From assembly GCF_020097815.1 (NCBI RefSeq), contig NZ_CP083663.1:2604001-2668000 (forward strand): a stretch of 64,000 bases of DNA, in the 5' to 3' direction. The position numbers and the translations under genes were made by a program. Below, one piece after another: positions 17,846 through 26,996 of this stretch. Source of the stretch: Haloprofundus salinisoli. GTDB lineage: Archaea > Halobacteriota > Halobacteria > Halobacteriales > Haloferacaceae. Position 1 is the stretch's first letter. Every line of letters begins with the position of its first letter. Under the pieces are notes generated by a model. It searched no databases. It saw nothing but the letters and a program-made list of their open reading frames with translations, and had not been told where the DNA came from.

Positions 17846-18011
17846 CTAAATATCGAATCACCGAGCGCAGCGAGTCGTATTCGAGTCTACGAGCGTCAGT
17901 GAACCGCCTCGGAGGAGAAACCACAGCGACTGTCTGCACCCCACAAGCATCGAACTCACAGTCAGTGCGCCAGAATCAGAACACCACGTGTGCCGGCGAG
18001 TTCGTCGGCGA

Positions 18012-19046
18012 TTACCCGAGCAACCGCCGAAGAAGCGCGTTCGCGGAGTCGTTGCCGGACCCGCCGTCGGTCGAAAGCTCACCGTCGGCCGTGATCTCGG
18101 CGCTCGTGATCGCGCCGAGCGTGTCGGTAATCGTGTATCCGGGCGTCTCGACGGTGACCTCGTCGGAGGCGGCGACGTCGACCCAACGGAGTTCGAGTTC
18201 GTAGCTCCCGTCGGATTCTATCTTCGACGCCTCTTGCTGGCCGGACGCTTCGTGGTACGCCCACGCGCCTTCGTCGGCGTACTCGGGCTCCGTCTGGCCG
18301 CTGATGGTCCGAACCTCCACCGAGCGGTCGGTGTCCGAGCCGGCCATCGGGTACTCCTTGTCGACCCACGCGCGGTACCCCTCCTCGATTGCGTAGACGT
18401 TCGTGTAGCTGTTCTCGATGAGCGTCGCCGCGCGCTGCGAGGAGAGGTAGTTCGGACAGTCGCAGTAGATGACGATGCGGTCGGATTTCGGCCAGTCGGC
18501 GACCGGGTCGTTCCGCTCTAACCCCTCGGGGGCGATACTCTGGACCGCGCCGAACACGTGCGAGACGTCGTAGGCGGCGGCGCTGCGCGCGTCGACGACC
18601 CGGGTTTCGCCTCGCGCGTACCAGTAGTAGGCGACGTCTGCGGGGACGAGTGGGACGTTCACTACGCCGGAGTCGCGCTGGACGCGATTAGCGGCGAACC
18701 AGCCCGCCTTGACCTCGCGCTCGGCCGGCACGGTCTCGAACTCCGGCGGGTAACCGTCGAGCGGGTTCGTCTCCTCGGGGAGGTCGTCGCCGTTCCGCGG
18801 CCCCTCCAGATCCTCGAACGAGCTGGCTTCGTCGGCGGGTTCTTCCGTCGCCGAGTCGGTCGTCTGGTTCGCCGCCGCATCGGTGTGCGTCTCGGTCGGT
18901 TCTGCGGTCTGCGTCGACTCGTTCGCCGGCGTCGACGTCCCGGAAGCGCCGTCGTCTCCGGAGGATGCACACCCGGCGACACCAATCGTCGCCGCCGCTC
19001 CGAGTGCGTGCAGGTATCTTCGGCGTGAGGTACGTTTCGATGGCAT
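18012..19046 (-). CDS. Tat lipoprotein with rhodanese domain
   Basis: A 344-residue exported lipoprotein. The N-terminus has a twin-arginine signal (SRRRYLHALGA) with lipobox VAGC at about residues 23-26, then a Thr/Glu-rich spacer to about residue 95. A rhodanese-like domain follows with VVDARSAAAYDVSHVFGA and active-site loop YCDCPNYLSSQRAA, whose Cys can carry sulfur. A further 110-residue beta-rich domain ends the protein. It should sit on the outer face of the membrane. GTTTATCAT and ATAGTAAT 33-48 bases upstream are promoter candidates. The sulfur donor and acceptor are unknown. Confidence 0.85.
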   Translation of the reverse strand: MPSKRTSRRRYLHALGAAATIGVAGCASSGDDGASGTSTPANESTQTAEPTETHTDAAANQTTDSATEEPADEASSFEDLEGPRNGDDLPEETNPLDGYPPEFETVPAEREVKAGWFAANRVQRDSGVVNVPLVPADVAYYWYARGETRVVDARSAAAYDVSHVFGAVQSIAPEGLERNDPVADWPKSDRIVIYCDCPNYLSSQRAATLIENSYTNVYAIEEGYRAWVDKEYPMAGSDTDRSVEVRTISGQTEPEYADEGAWAYHEASGQQEASKIESDGSYELELRWVDVAASDEVTVETPGYTITDTLGAITSAEITADGELSTDGGSGNDSANALLRRLLG

Positions 19047-19500
19047 TCGTGTGAGTACGTCACCTCAGACGGGGCATTACTATCGACATGATAAACCCGA
19101 ATCCGGCTCTCTCGGGTCGGTAGCGCAGGTTCAGTGCGGACAGTTGGAGTCGGTTTCGAACGGTTCAGCGGACCGGCGACGGTCGAACGGTCGGCCGTCG
19201 AGCGGGCGCAGAGCGCTTATCTCGTTCATAATAATACTGGTAGGAGACCACCGATAGCATGCGTCGCGTCGAACGCGGTGTTCCGGGCACAGCGGTTCCC
19301 CACGGCACGTGAACTGGCACCCGTTCGCGCGGCCAACCCATCGCGGGCCCGCCGGCCCTTTGACCCGAGGGTCGCCGGACCCGTCACCTACTCTCCCCCT
19401 CTCGTCCTTCGTCGGAGACGCCCGACGGTGGTGTGTCAGGTGTGTCGGGGACCAGTTTATTCACTCTATAACTACCACCCGTGAGTACGAACTACGCGCA
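19047..19500. other. gene-free divergent promoter region
   Basis: It separates the rhodanese gene and glmM. No coding frame looks real. Visible promoter elements are GTTTATTCAC and CTATAACTA at 19454-19474, 27-45 bases before glmM, and GATAAAC near 19093 for the leftward gene. The rest shows nothing I can name. Confidence 0.5.
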
Positions 19501-20817
19501 ATGTTCGGAACCAGCGGTATCCGTGGAGCAGTCGGTGACGACGTGACGGGGGAGTTAGCCCTCGCCGTTGGTCGTGCCCTCGCGGCGGCGGGTTACGGCC
19601 ACGTCGTCCTCGGACGCGACGCCCGAGAAAGCGGTGCCTTCCTCGCCAACGCCGTCGCCGCGGGCGCACAGGAGTGCGGCACCGACGTCACCCGCGTCGG
19701 CGTCGCGTCGACGCCGACCGTCGCCCGAAGCGTCGCCGAGTTCGACGCCGACGCCGGCGTCGTCATCACCGCCTCGCACAACCCCGCGACCGACAACGGC
19801 ATCAAACTCTGGACGCCCAGCGGCCAGGCGTTCGACGCGAAGCGCCGCGCGGCCATCGAAGAGCGGATTCGAGACGAGTCGTTCGAGCGCGCCGACTGGC
19901 AGGGCGTCGGGATCGAGCGCGAGCGAAGCGACGCCATCGAGAACCACGTCGAAGCGCTCGTCTCGGCGGTCGACCTCGACCGCGGCCTCTCGGTCGTCGT
20001 CGACGCCGGCAACGGGCCGGGCGCGCTGACGGCGCACGCGCTCTCGGAACTCGGCTGTGACGTGACGACGCTGAACGCCCAACCCGACGGCAGCTTCCCG
20101 GGTCGGCCGAGCGAACCCACGGCCGAGAACTGCCAGACGCTCTGTTCTGTCGTCGCGTCGACCGACGCCGACCTCGGCATCGCCCACGACGGCGACGCCG
20201 ACCGGATGATGGCCGTCACCAAGAGCGGCGAGTTCGTCCCCGGCGACCACCTGCTGGCGCTGTTCGGTCGCCGGGCCGCGGGCGACGGCGAGCGCGTGGC
20301 CGCCCCGCTGAACACGAGTCTCGCCCTCGACGACGCGCTCTCGCCGCAGGGGGTGACCGTCGAGCGGACGCCCGTCGGTGACGTGTACGTCGCCGAGGCG
20401 GCGAGTGCCCCGGCCGTCGCGTTCGGCGGCGAACCCAGCGGCGCGTGGATCTGGCCCGACGAGACGCTCTGCCCCGACGGTCCGCTCGCGGCCGTCAAAC
20501 TCGCCGAACTCGTGAGCGTCGAAGGTTCACTTGAGACGCAGCTCGGCGAACTGCCGCGCTACCCGACGCTGCGCGACAGCGTCGAAGTCGCGGACAAGAG
20601 GGCGACGATGACCGCGGTGAGCAAGCGCGTTCACGGCGAGTTCGACGATGTCGACGAGATGGACGGCGTCCGTGTCGCGCTCGACGACGGGTGGTTCCTC
20701 GTCCGCGCCAGCGGAACCCAACCGCTGGTTCGCGTGACGGCGGAGGCCCGCGACGAAGCGCGCGCACAGGAACTGTTCGACGAGGCGTACGCGATGGTCG
20801 AGGAGGCCGCAACGTAG
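19501..20817 (+). CDS. glmM: phosphoglucosamine mutase
   Basis: A 438-residue alpha-D-phosphohexomutase converting glucosamine-6-P to glucosamine-1-P on the way to UDP-GlcNAc. It begins MFGTSGIRG and has the phospho-Ser loop ITASHNPATDNG, the metal loop AHDGDADRM, the sugar loop GGEPSGAWI and the phosphate loop VRASGTQPLVRV. All four motifs are intact. The assignment to glucosamine rather than other hexoses rests on the subgroup and on glmS being next door, convergent, 273 bases away. Confidence 0.9.
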   Translation: MFGTSGIRGAVGDDVTGELALAVGRALAAAGYGHVVLGRDARESGAFLANAVAAGAQECGTDVTRVGVASTPTVARSVAEFDADAGVVITASHNPATDNGIKLWTPSGQAFDAKRRAAIEERIRDESFERADWQGVGIERERSDAIENHVEALVSAVDLDRGLSVVVDAGNGPGALTAHALSELGCDVTTLNAQPDGSFPGRPSEPTAENCQTLCSVVASTDADLGIAHDGDADRMMAVTKSGEFVPGDHLLALFGRRAAGDGERVAAPLNTSLALDDALSPQGVTVERTPVGDVYVAEAASAPAVAFGGEPSGAWIWPDETLCPDGPLAAVKLAELVSVEGSLETQLGELPRYPTLRDSVEVADKRATMTAVSKRVHGEFDDVDEMDGVRVALDDGWFLVRASGTQPLVRVTAEARDEARAQELFDEAYAMVEEAAT

Positions 20818-20849
20818 TCTGCAATCGCTCGACCGACGCCGTGACCGGT

Positions 20850-20895
20850 GGTGCTGTCTTGTACCTCTTTTGTGGTGCTCTCTTGTACCTCTTTT
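20850..20895. repeat. two 22-base tandem repeats between glmM and glmS
   Basis: 20850-20871 and 20874-20895 differ at one base in 22 (GGTGCTGTCTTGTACCTC and so on). Each ends in TTTT, so on the plus strand they may act as a double T-tract terminator for glmM. The remainder of 20818-21090 holds nothing recognisable. Confidence 0.6.
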
Positions 20896-21090
20896 CTGTG
20901 TACGTCCGTGCCGTCGGCTTCGCGTCCTCTGCGCTCCTTCGCCTACTGGTCTCCGAAGCGTCGAAACGGCAGCGAGTCGACCGAAGGCCAGCAGTGACTC
21001 GGGACAGCGAGTGAACCACTCGACGGTTCGGTACCGACTCGAGGGTACAGCGGTCGTCGAAAAGGAATGGTCCGCGGTGGAAGGTCGCGT

Positions 21091-22893
21091 CTACTCGACG
21101 GTGACGCTCTTTGCGAGGTTCCGCGGCTTGTCGATGGAGCGACCCAGCAGGTTCGCCGTGTGGTACGACACCAGCTGGAGTTGAACGTTGGCGAGCAGAC
21201 CGGCCAGCGCGGGGTCGGTGTCCGGGATGGGCAGGTGCGCGTCGGCGGCGTCGACGGCCGGGTGACCCTCGGGTGCGACGGCGATTATGGGCGCGCCGCG
21301 GGTCTGGGCTTCCTTGGCGTTCGTCAGCGTCTTCTGGTCGTCGGTGCCCGTGAACACCGCGAACACCGGGGTCTGGGCCGTGACGAGCGCCAGCGGGCCG
21401 TGCTTCAGTTCGCCGGAGGCGAACCCTTCGGCGTGCTCGTAGGTGATCTCCTTGAACTTCAGCGCGCCTTCGACGGCGACGGAGTAGCCGAGACCGCGGC
21501 CGATGAAGAAGAACGCCTCGCTGCCGAGGTAGCGGTCGGCGAGCTCGTGGGCGCGGTCGCCGTCGAGCACGTCGCGGACGTTCGCGGGCAGCGAGCGCAG
21601 CGACTCGAAGAACGCCGTCGGGTCGTCCCACGGCAGGTCGCCGGTGACGTCCTCGCCGATGCGGTGGCTGAGCAGGCAGAGCGCCGCGACCTGCGAGGAG
21701 AACGTCTTCGTCGCCGCGACGCCGATTTCGGGGCCGGCGCGGACAAGCATCGTCTCGCCGGCCTCGCGGGAGGCGGTCGAACCCTGGACGTTCGTGACCG
21801 CGACGGTTCGGGCACCCTCGACGTCGGCGCGTTCGAGCGCACCGAGGGTGTCGGCCGTCTCACCGCTCTGCGTGACGGCGACGACGAGCGTCTCGTCGGT
21901 GATAGGGTCGGAGATACCGTACTCGCTCGCGCGGAAGGCGCGGGCGCGGACGCCCGCGGCGTTGAGCAGTCGTGCGCCGTACAGCGCCGCGTGGTAAGAG
22001 GTGCCGCAGGCGACGAACTGAACTTCGTCAATGTCGTCGAACGTGTCGAGTTCGGCGAGCGTCACGCCGCTGTCGTCGGTTCGGCCTTCGACCGTGTTCG
22101 CAAGCGAGGTCGGCTGGTTGTGAATCTCTTTGAGCATGTAGTGATCGTAGGAGCCTTTGCCGGCGTCTTCGGGGTCCCAGTCGACGGTGTCGATATCGCG
22201 GGAGACGGGGGTGCCGGCGACGGTGGTCATGGCGACGCTGTCGGGTTCGACGACGACCATGTCGCCGTCTTCGAGGTAGACGACCTCGGCGGTGTGTTCG
22301 AGGAACGCCGGGACGTCGCTGGCGAGGAAGTACTCGCCCTCGTCGAGGCCGAGTACGAGCGGGGAGCCCTGCCGCGCGGCGTAGACGGCCTCGAAGCCGT
22401 CGACGATGGCGGCGATAGCGTAGCTCCCGTCGAGTTCCCGGACGGCGCGGCGGAACGCCTCCTCGGGCGTGCCGACCTCCGCGAGGTGCGAGGCGATGAG
22501 GTGCGGGACGACTTCGGTGTCGGTGTCGCTGACGAACTCGACGCCCTCGGCTTCGAGGCTCGACTTCAGCTCCTCGTAGTTCTCGATGACGCCGTTGTGG
22601 ACGACGGCGACGCGACCCGACTCGTCGGTGTGGGGATGGGCGTTGTCGTCGGTGGGCGCACCGTGGGTGCTCCAGCGGGTGTGCCCGATGCCGACGTTGC
22701 CGTTCGGCTCCGCGCCGCGGATGGCATCTTTCAGTTCCGAAACCTTGCCCGACCGCTTGTGGACCTTGATACCGGTGCCGTTCTTCACGGCGACGCCGGC
22801 GGAGTCGTAGCCTCGGTACTCGAGGCTCTCCAGTCCGGAGACGAGCGCACCGACCGAGTCAGACCGGCCGACGCGAGCGATGATGCCGCACAT
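21091..22893 (-). CDS. glmS: glutamine--fructose-6-phosphate aminotransferase (isomerizing)
   Basis: A 600-residue enzyme making glucosamine-6-P from fructose-6-P and glutamine, the entry to hexosamines. The N-terminal glutaminase has the Cys nucleophile as residue 2 (MCGIIARVG), RGYDSAG, and HTRWSTHGAPTDDNAHPH. Two SIS isomerase domains follow, with VACGTSYHAA, TQSGETADTLGA, and the C-terminal KPRNLAKSVTVE. The length is normal. It converges with glmM. GGAGGT seven bases before the ATG is a near-perfect Shine-Dalgarno and lies inside the mini-ORF at 22894-22986. Confidence 0.96.
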   Translation of the reverse strand: MCGIIARVGRSDSVGALVSGLESLEYRGYDSAGVAVKNGTGIKVHKRSGKVSELKDAIRGAEPNGNVGIGHTRWSTHGAPTDDNAHPHTDESGRVAVVHNGVIENYEELKSSLEAEGVEFVSDTDTEVVPHLIASHLAEVGTPEEAFRRAVRELDGSYAIAAIVDGFEAVYAARQGSPLVLGLDEGEYFLASDVPAFLEHTAEVVYLEDGDMVVVEPDSVAMTTVAGTPVSRDIDTVDWDPEDAGKGSYDHYMLKEIHNQPTSLANTVEGRTDDSGVTLAELDTFDDIDEVQFVACGTSYHAALYGARLLNAAGVRARAFRASEYGISDPITDETLVVAVTQSGETADTLGALERADVEGARTVAVTNVQGSTASREAGETMLVRAGPEIGVAATKTFSSQVAALCLLSHRIGEDVTGDLPWDDPTAFFESLRSLPANVRDVLDGDRAHELADRYLGSEAFFFIGRGLGYSVAVEGALKFKEITYEHAEGFASGELKHGPLALVTAQTPVFAVFTGTDDQKTLTNAKEAQTRGAPIIAVAPEGHPAVDAADAHLPIPDTDPALAGLLANVQLQLVSYHTANLLGRSIDKPRNLAKSVTVE

Positions 22894-22986
22894 CTACATT
22901 ACCTCCGTGGTGAGTCGGGCCAGAGGGCTGGCACAGCGGTTGCATTCGGTACTGCGTCCCGATAGGGCGGAACTGTGGCGGACCAT
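22894..22986 (-). CDS. 30-codon leader mini-ORF abutting glmS
   Basis: Its ATG at 22986 lies about 28 bases after ATAGTAAT (rev. strand, near 23012), so it should be the first codon of a leaderless mRNA. The peptide starts MVRHSSALSGR and contains ECNRC. Its TAG is immediately followed by the glmS ATG with no spacer, and its last codons carry GGAGGT for glmS. It could set glmS expression by coupled re-initiation. Whether the peptide itself acts is unknown. Confidence 0.45.
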   Translation of the reverse strand: MVRHSSALSGRSTECNRCASPLARLTTEVM

Positions 22987-23758
22987 ACTCACACCTCTTC
23001 CCCCGTATCAATTACTATGAACGAGGTAATCGCGGACTTATTCCGGCGCTAAAGACCGTTTCGACGTGCAACAGTAGCAACCTCGTCAGACACCATTCGC
23101 CCGCCACCAGCCCAATGAGTTCGCCGCGGGCCGGTCTGGACGCCGCGTGACGGAGGTCTGACGCCGGGAGAACGAGAGGGTTCGACGCCGGCGAATCGCC
23201 CTCTGGCGTCGCCAGGCCAACCCCCTCCGACGGTGCGGCGCACAGTCATCGGACCCGCAGTACGGCCGACCGCTCCAGGTCCGCCTCCTCTCGCAGATCG
23301 GCCGGCCCAGCCGAATGCGACGACTGACGGGAAATCAGCTCAGGCCGCTCGTGGCACCTCGATCGTCGCCGACAGCGTCGGTTCGCGCGTCGAGAACGAC
23401 CTCGGTTCGCGGAGTCGGTGGGGGCCCGGCTGGACGACCGCTCGAAGCCAGCGACGGCGTCAGCGCTTTCGACTCTGGGTGTGAGACGCCACGCGGAGTA
23501 TAACTGATTCGACTGGACATCGAAGTCAACTGCGCGATTCGACCGGACATCGAAGCCAACTGCGTTCGGTCGAGTACGAAGCCCTCTCTGTGGGTAGCCG
23601 CAGCGCTCGGAGGTGGGCTACGTACCGGAGTTCGCGGAGAGAAGGACAAGGTCGAGCGAACCGACGCCGGGGGCCGCGCAAGCGCGGCGAACGCGACGGT
23701 CGATGATATCTGGCCGAATCCGATACTGGCCTGATCCGTGGCTCGGCCGGTGAGCTGG
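22987..23758. other. gene-free interval with a 30-base tandem repeat
   Basis: No frame has convincing composition. Two 30-base tandem units, 23505-23534 and 23535-23564, match at 27 of 30 bases (ATTCGACYGGACATCGAAGY). The glmS promoter lies near 23012. A TATA-like GGAGTATAACTG occurs at 23496-23507 with no gene after it. This may be decayed coding DNA. Confidence 0.45.
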
Positions 23759-25216
23759 TCACCGAAGGGCGGAGTCGGCCCAGTCGGGCGTCTCGTCGGT
23801 GAGCGCGATGACGTTCTCACGGCCGACGTTTATCTTCGTGAGTTTGCCCTCCTCCTCCATCCGCGAGAGGAGGCGGCTGACTTTCGACTTCGACCACTCG
23901 GTTCGGTCGACGATCTCGCTCTGTCTCACCCGACCGCTCTCCTCCTGGAGCATCTGGAGGACGCGGCCGTCGTCCGACAGCGGCACCTGGGTCTCCACCG
24001 GCGGTGCGCTCGCCGGGCCGTCGACGACGGGGTCGGACTCCTCCGCGCGCCGGTTGCCGTCTGTCTTCACCGCCTTGACGACGTCGCTGCTTTGTTTGCG
24101 AACCACGGCGGGGACGCTGTACCCGCTCCGACGGTACCAGACGCCGAGACCGGCGAGCACGGCCAGCGCCAAGCCGGCGAATCCGACGGTCGTGGCCGGA
24201 TTGGTCGGGTCGGTGCCCAGGGCGATCTCCTGGCTGTCAGTCAGGCTGTCACCGTCGGTGTCGACGCGTAGTGGGTCCGTACCGCGTAGATCGTCCTCGG
24301 CGCGGTCGGTGAGACCGTCACCGTCGGTGTCGGAGTTCAGCGGGTCCGTGTTGTGTCTGTCGACCTCCTCGCCGTCGAGGAGTCCATCGCCGTCCGTGTC
24401 CTCGTTCCGCGGGTCGGTCCCCAACGCGAGTTCCTGACCGTCGGTGAGGCCGTCGTCGTCGGTGTCGGGGTCCTGCGGGTCCGTCCCGTGGTCGTTGACT
24501 TCTGCACCGTCGGTGAGGCCGTCGCCGTCGGTGTCGGAGTTCAGCGGGTCGGTTCCGAGAATTATCTCTTGCTGGTCTCGGAGGCCGTCGTCGTCGGTGT
24601 CGGGGTCCTGCGGGTCCGTCCCGTGGTCGTCGACCTCCGCGCCGTCGGAGAGGCCGTCGCCGTCGGTGTCGCGCGAATCGAGGTCGGTCCCGAGTTCGAC
24701 TTCGCGTTCGTTCACCAGGCCGTCGCCGTCGTAGTCACCGCTTCGTTCGATGAACGTGTACGTGCTGGTCGTCTCGGCGACGGTTTCCTCGTTTCCGAAG
24801 CCGCGAGTGGCGACGACAGTGACGTTACGCTCGCCGGAGATACCCTTCGGATATCGCTCGAAGTCGAAGGTGACTTTCCGCGACCCGTTCGGGTCGACGT
24901 TCATCTGCTGGCAGTCGAGCTTGACCCGCCCGCCGTCACCGTTCTCGACGTAGGCGCAGAACTCGTACAGCGAGCTGTTGCCGGCGTTGTGAAAGCGCGT
25001 CGAGAGCGTACTCGACTCGTTCCGCCAGACGTACGTCTGGTCCTCCTGCTGAACGGTTCCTTCCTCCGAGAGCGAAATCGGCTCGAACGAGGAGTTCGCA
25101 CTCGGTGCGGGCTGCGATGCGGCGACCGGAGTTGCCGCCACGAGCGCGGAGGCGCTCGCAATAGCCAGTAGGAGGGCTAGCATCGTCCGGGCGACTCGGT
25201 GATTCGATTGCGTCAC
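23759..25216 (-). CDS. TSP3-repeat membrane protein with cytoplasmic winged helix
   Basis: About 485 residues from a GTG at 25216. A signal peptide ends near PVAASQP. Next come a 110-residue beta domain and then eight thrombospondin-type-3 units of about 22 residues (pattern [17 protein letters not shown], residues about 160-336), each able to bind Ca through spaced Asp. A membrane helix (about 340-359) and linker lead to a winged helix at about 415-472 ([20 protein letters not shown]). It would be a membrane-tethered DNA-binding protein with a calcium-type outer domain. A second short frame (25296 to 25213) ends GTGA on this start. Earlier starts in frame exist. Confidence 0.85.
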   Translation of the reverse strand: MTQSNHRVARTMLALLLAIASASALVAATPVAASQPAPSANSSFEPISLSEEGTVQQEDQTYVWRNESSTLSTRFHNAGNSSLYEFCAYVENGDGGRVKLDCQQMNVDPNGSRKVTFDFERYPKGISGERNVTVVATRGFGNEETVAETTSTYTFIERSGDYDGDGLVNEREVELGTDLDSRDTDGDGLSDGAEVDDHGTDPQDPDTDDDGLRDQQEIILGTDPLNSDTDGDGLTDGAEVNDHGTDPQDPDTDDDGLTDGQELALGTDPRNEDTDGDGLLDGEEVDRHNTDPLNSDTDGDGLTDRAEDDLRGTDPLRVDTDGDSLTDSQEIALGTDPTNPATTVGFAGLALAVLAGLGVWYRRSGYSVPAVVRKQSSDVVKAVKTDGNRRAEESDPVVDGPASAPPVETQVPLSDDGRVLQMLQEESGRVRQSEIVDRTEWSKSKVSRLLSRMEEEGKLTKINVGRENVIALTDETPDWADSALR

Positions 25217-25474
25217 GTCACACTCTCCCTTCGACCGGTGGATACGAGAGGTCGGCGGATGTCGAACGTAGTTCTTTCGATGTTGTAATGTCTCATTACC
25301 GATACAAATGTATCCCAATGACAGATTTCAGGTGTCGATTCGGGCACGCCGTAAGGGCGCGAATCAACCGGTAATCGATCATTGAGAGAGACGAACGTTC
25401 GGAAGTTCTTGGCGATGTTCTTACATAGCGCCCGACGGAGGCAAACGGGGGAGGGGGCGCGTCGGGCGACGGAG

Positions 25475-26107
25475 TTACTCGCCGTTGGTGTCCACTGAGA
25501 ACGACGACTGGGAGTACCCCGACAGGGCGTACGCGAAGGTGACCATCGCGAGCATCACCGCGACGACGCCGACCGCGAGACTTCCGGATTGGCCGAGTAC
25601 GGGTGCATCGAGGGTGATTCCGAAGAGTGCGAGCGCACCGATACCCGAAACGCCGATGGAGTACTTCTGCCAGGGAGCCGATCCTGCCGCCTCGACCCCT
25701 GGGGTTGCGGGGCTAGATGTGGTCACCTCCTCGACGATTTTGTTCGTCAGGTAGGGGTCGAACTGGTCGGCGGTGTCGTTTCGCTCGACGATACCCCGGC
25801 TTTTGTTGTAGTCGATGACGCCGTCTTCGTCGAGCTTCGGGAGATGTTCCTGGTAGAGGGCGATGTACACGCGCTGACGCTGGTCGGACATCAACGCTTC
25901 AACTGTGGTGTCGTTCTCCCAGGCGGCGACCTGTTCTGCGATATCGCGCATGCGAACCGGGCCCTCGGTACCGCGGAGATACCAGAGCACATCGCGGCGA
26001 CGACGGTTCTGGAGGATGTGGAACAACTGGTCTTTCGAGAGGGGGGTTTCGGTGTCCAGTTGGGGGGGCTCGAACGGGGCCGTGTTATCGGACTCTGTGA
26101 CTGTCAT
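25475..26107 (-). CDS. HTH protein with two C-terminal membrane helices (DUF7344-like)
   Basis: A 210-residue protein. Residues 24-115 form a winged-helix-like domain (LSKDQLFHILQNRRRRDVL, then LPKLDEDGVIDYNKSRG), a haloarchaeal type I recall as DUF7344. A linker and two membrane helices follow (about 150-170 and 176-198). It is probably a membrane-associated regulator. GATTTATTACC 28 bases before the ATG fits a leaderless promoter. Repeated motifs at 26165-26228 just upstream look like operators, possibly for autoregulation. A soluble relative lies at 62792. Confidence 0.8.
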   Translation of the reverse strand: MTVTESDNTAPFEPPQLDTETPLSKDQLFHILQNRRRRDVLWYLRGTEGPVRMRDIAEQVAAWENDTTVEALMSDQRQRVYIALYQEHLPKLDEDGVIDYNKSRGIVERNDTADQFDPYLTNKIVEEVTTSSPATPGVEAAGSAPWQKYSIGVSGIGALALFGITLDAPVLGQSGSLAVGVVAVMLAMVTFAYALSGYSQSSFSVDTNGE

Positions 26108-26164
26108 GTGCCAGGTACAAACCCTGGGTGGGTAATAAATCAGGCTGTCCGTATCGATAGTCGC

Positions 26165-26228
26165 AACTGTTGCAAACGGTCGGATGAACTGTTGCAGACC
26201 GTTTCACACCGTTGTATTCGACCGTTTT
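26165..26228. promoter_or_regulatory. cluster of helically phased repeats, operator-like
   Basis: AACTGTTGCA occurs at 26165-26174 and 26187-26196, 22 bases apart. AAACGGTC (26174-26181) is mirrored by GACCGTTT at 26197-26204, and GACCGTTT recurs at 26220-26227. Spacings of 22-23 bases, two helix turns, put copies on one DNA face. The cluster lies 30-90 bases upstream of the promoter of the leftward HTH gene, so an activator or the gene's own product may bind there. Confidence 0.5.
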
Positions 26229-26909
26229 GAACGTTCTTGGGAGTTCAATCGAAAGTCTGATGCGAGCTGCGTCCAGCGAGCGCGGATCCCGTCTCAGAAT
26301 GGTAACGAATCTGGTAGAACGGGCGTGGAGAGAGGGTTGACAGTCACTCGTTGTGCCGCCGAAGAGAGGGGTTCTCGGCGAGAGTCCGCGGTGCCCGTTC
26401 TAGGGTCTCACTCGTCGCGCTGTTCGGTCACCCCGTCCGTGGCTTCCGACTCGACGGCCCAGTGACGCCGATGCGACGTCGTACGGGGCCTGGAGTCGAC
26501 GTGGAGTGGAGTCGTGCGCTTCATCTGTTCACGGGAGCATCCCGCACCAGTAGAGAGGGCGGTGACCCTCATTGTTATACGCGGCACAAACTCGGAAACA
26601 GTGAGATTCGTTGAAATGGGGCCTCGCGCAGCTATTCGGACGGTCGCCGAGTTTCGGAGCATCTCGATGCGCTGAAGTACCGCGAGAGGGCTTGTGGACC
26701 TCCTAAACGGAGGGAGAGACGAAACAGTCGACCACCTGTCTGAGGAAAACCACCGTCAGAGGCGCGAGAATTGACGAAGCGGCTGTTTCGGACCGTCTCG
26801 AGTATCGAAATTCCGCGCGATTCGCTTACTCGCTCTATAATAAAGCCGGTATCGTGATACGGGAAAGTCGAAGCCCGCCTGCGGTCTACGCAGGCAGGAA
26901 ATCACCCAC
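26229..26909. other. gene-free interval before the glycan operon
   Basis: No real gene seen. A strong TATA box, CTATAATAAA at 26835-26844, should drive the rightward operon with a start near 26868. A perfect 7-base stem (GCCTGCG/CGCAGGC, 26877-26895) would form in the transcript just before the mini-ORF at 26910. A small 5-base hairpin is at 26699-26713. Confidence 0.5.
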
Positions 26910-26996
26910 ATGAGCGAGACACAGACGCTTCGTCACGACAGACGGAACTGCACAGTCGAACACGGACGGTTCCCCCGTAGGGAGGAGCAGCGATGA
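26910..26996 (+). CDS. 28-codon leader mini-ORF overlapping the sugar dehydrogenase
   Basis: The peptide starts MSETQTLRHDRRNC. Its TGA overlaps the next ATG (ATGA), and GGAGG seven bases before that ATG lies in its last codons. Unlike the other mini-ORFs its ATG is about 70 bases from the TATA box, so the mRNA has a roughly 40-base leader with a hairpin. Confidence 0.35.
   Translation: MSETQTLRHDRRNCTVEHGRFPRREEQR

Noticed and set aside
17623-18204. A 193-codon frame through tRNA-Glu and beyond
   Set aside because: It reads through the tRNA and its repeat and is antisense to the rhodanese gene; no protein-like features.
24230-24720. Repeated DNA blocks suggesting an array
   Set aside because: They encode the eight TSP3 units of the protein at 23759-25216.
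25213-25296. A 27-codon frame ending GTGA on the TSP3 gene start
   Set aside because: It fits the coupled mini-ORF pattern, but the nearest TATA-like element would start transcription downstream of its ATG, and the main start is itself uncertain.
18000-26000. An insertion sequence or transposase gene
   Set aside because: I looked for transposase motifs and terminal repeats through the window and found none.
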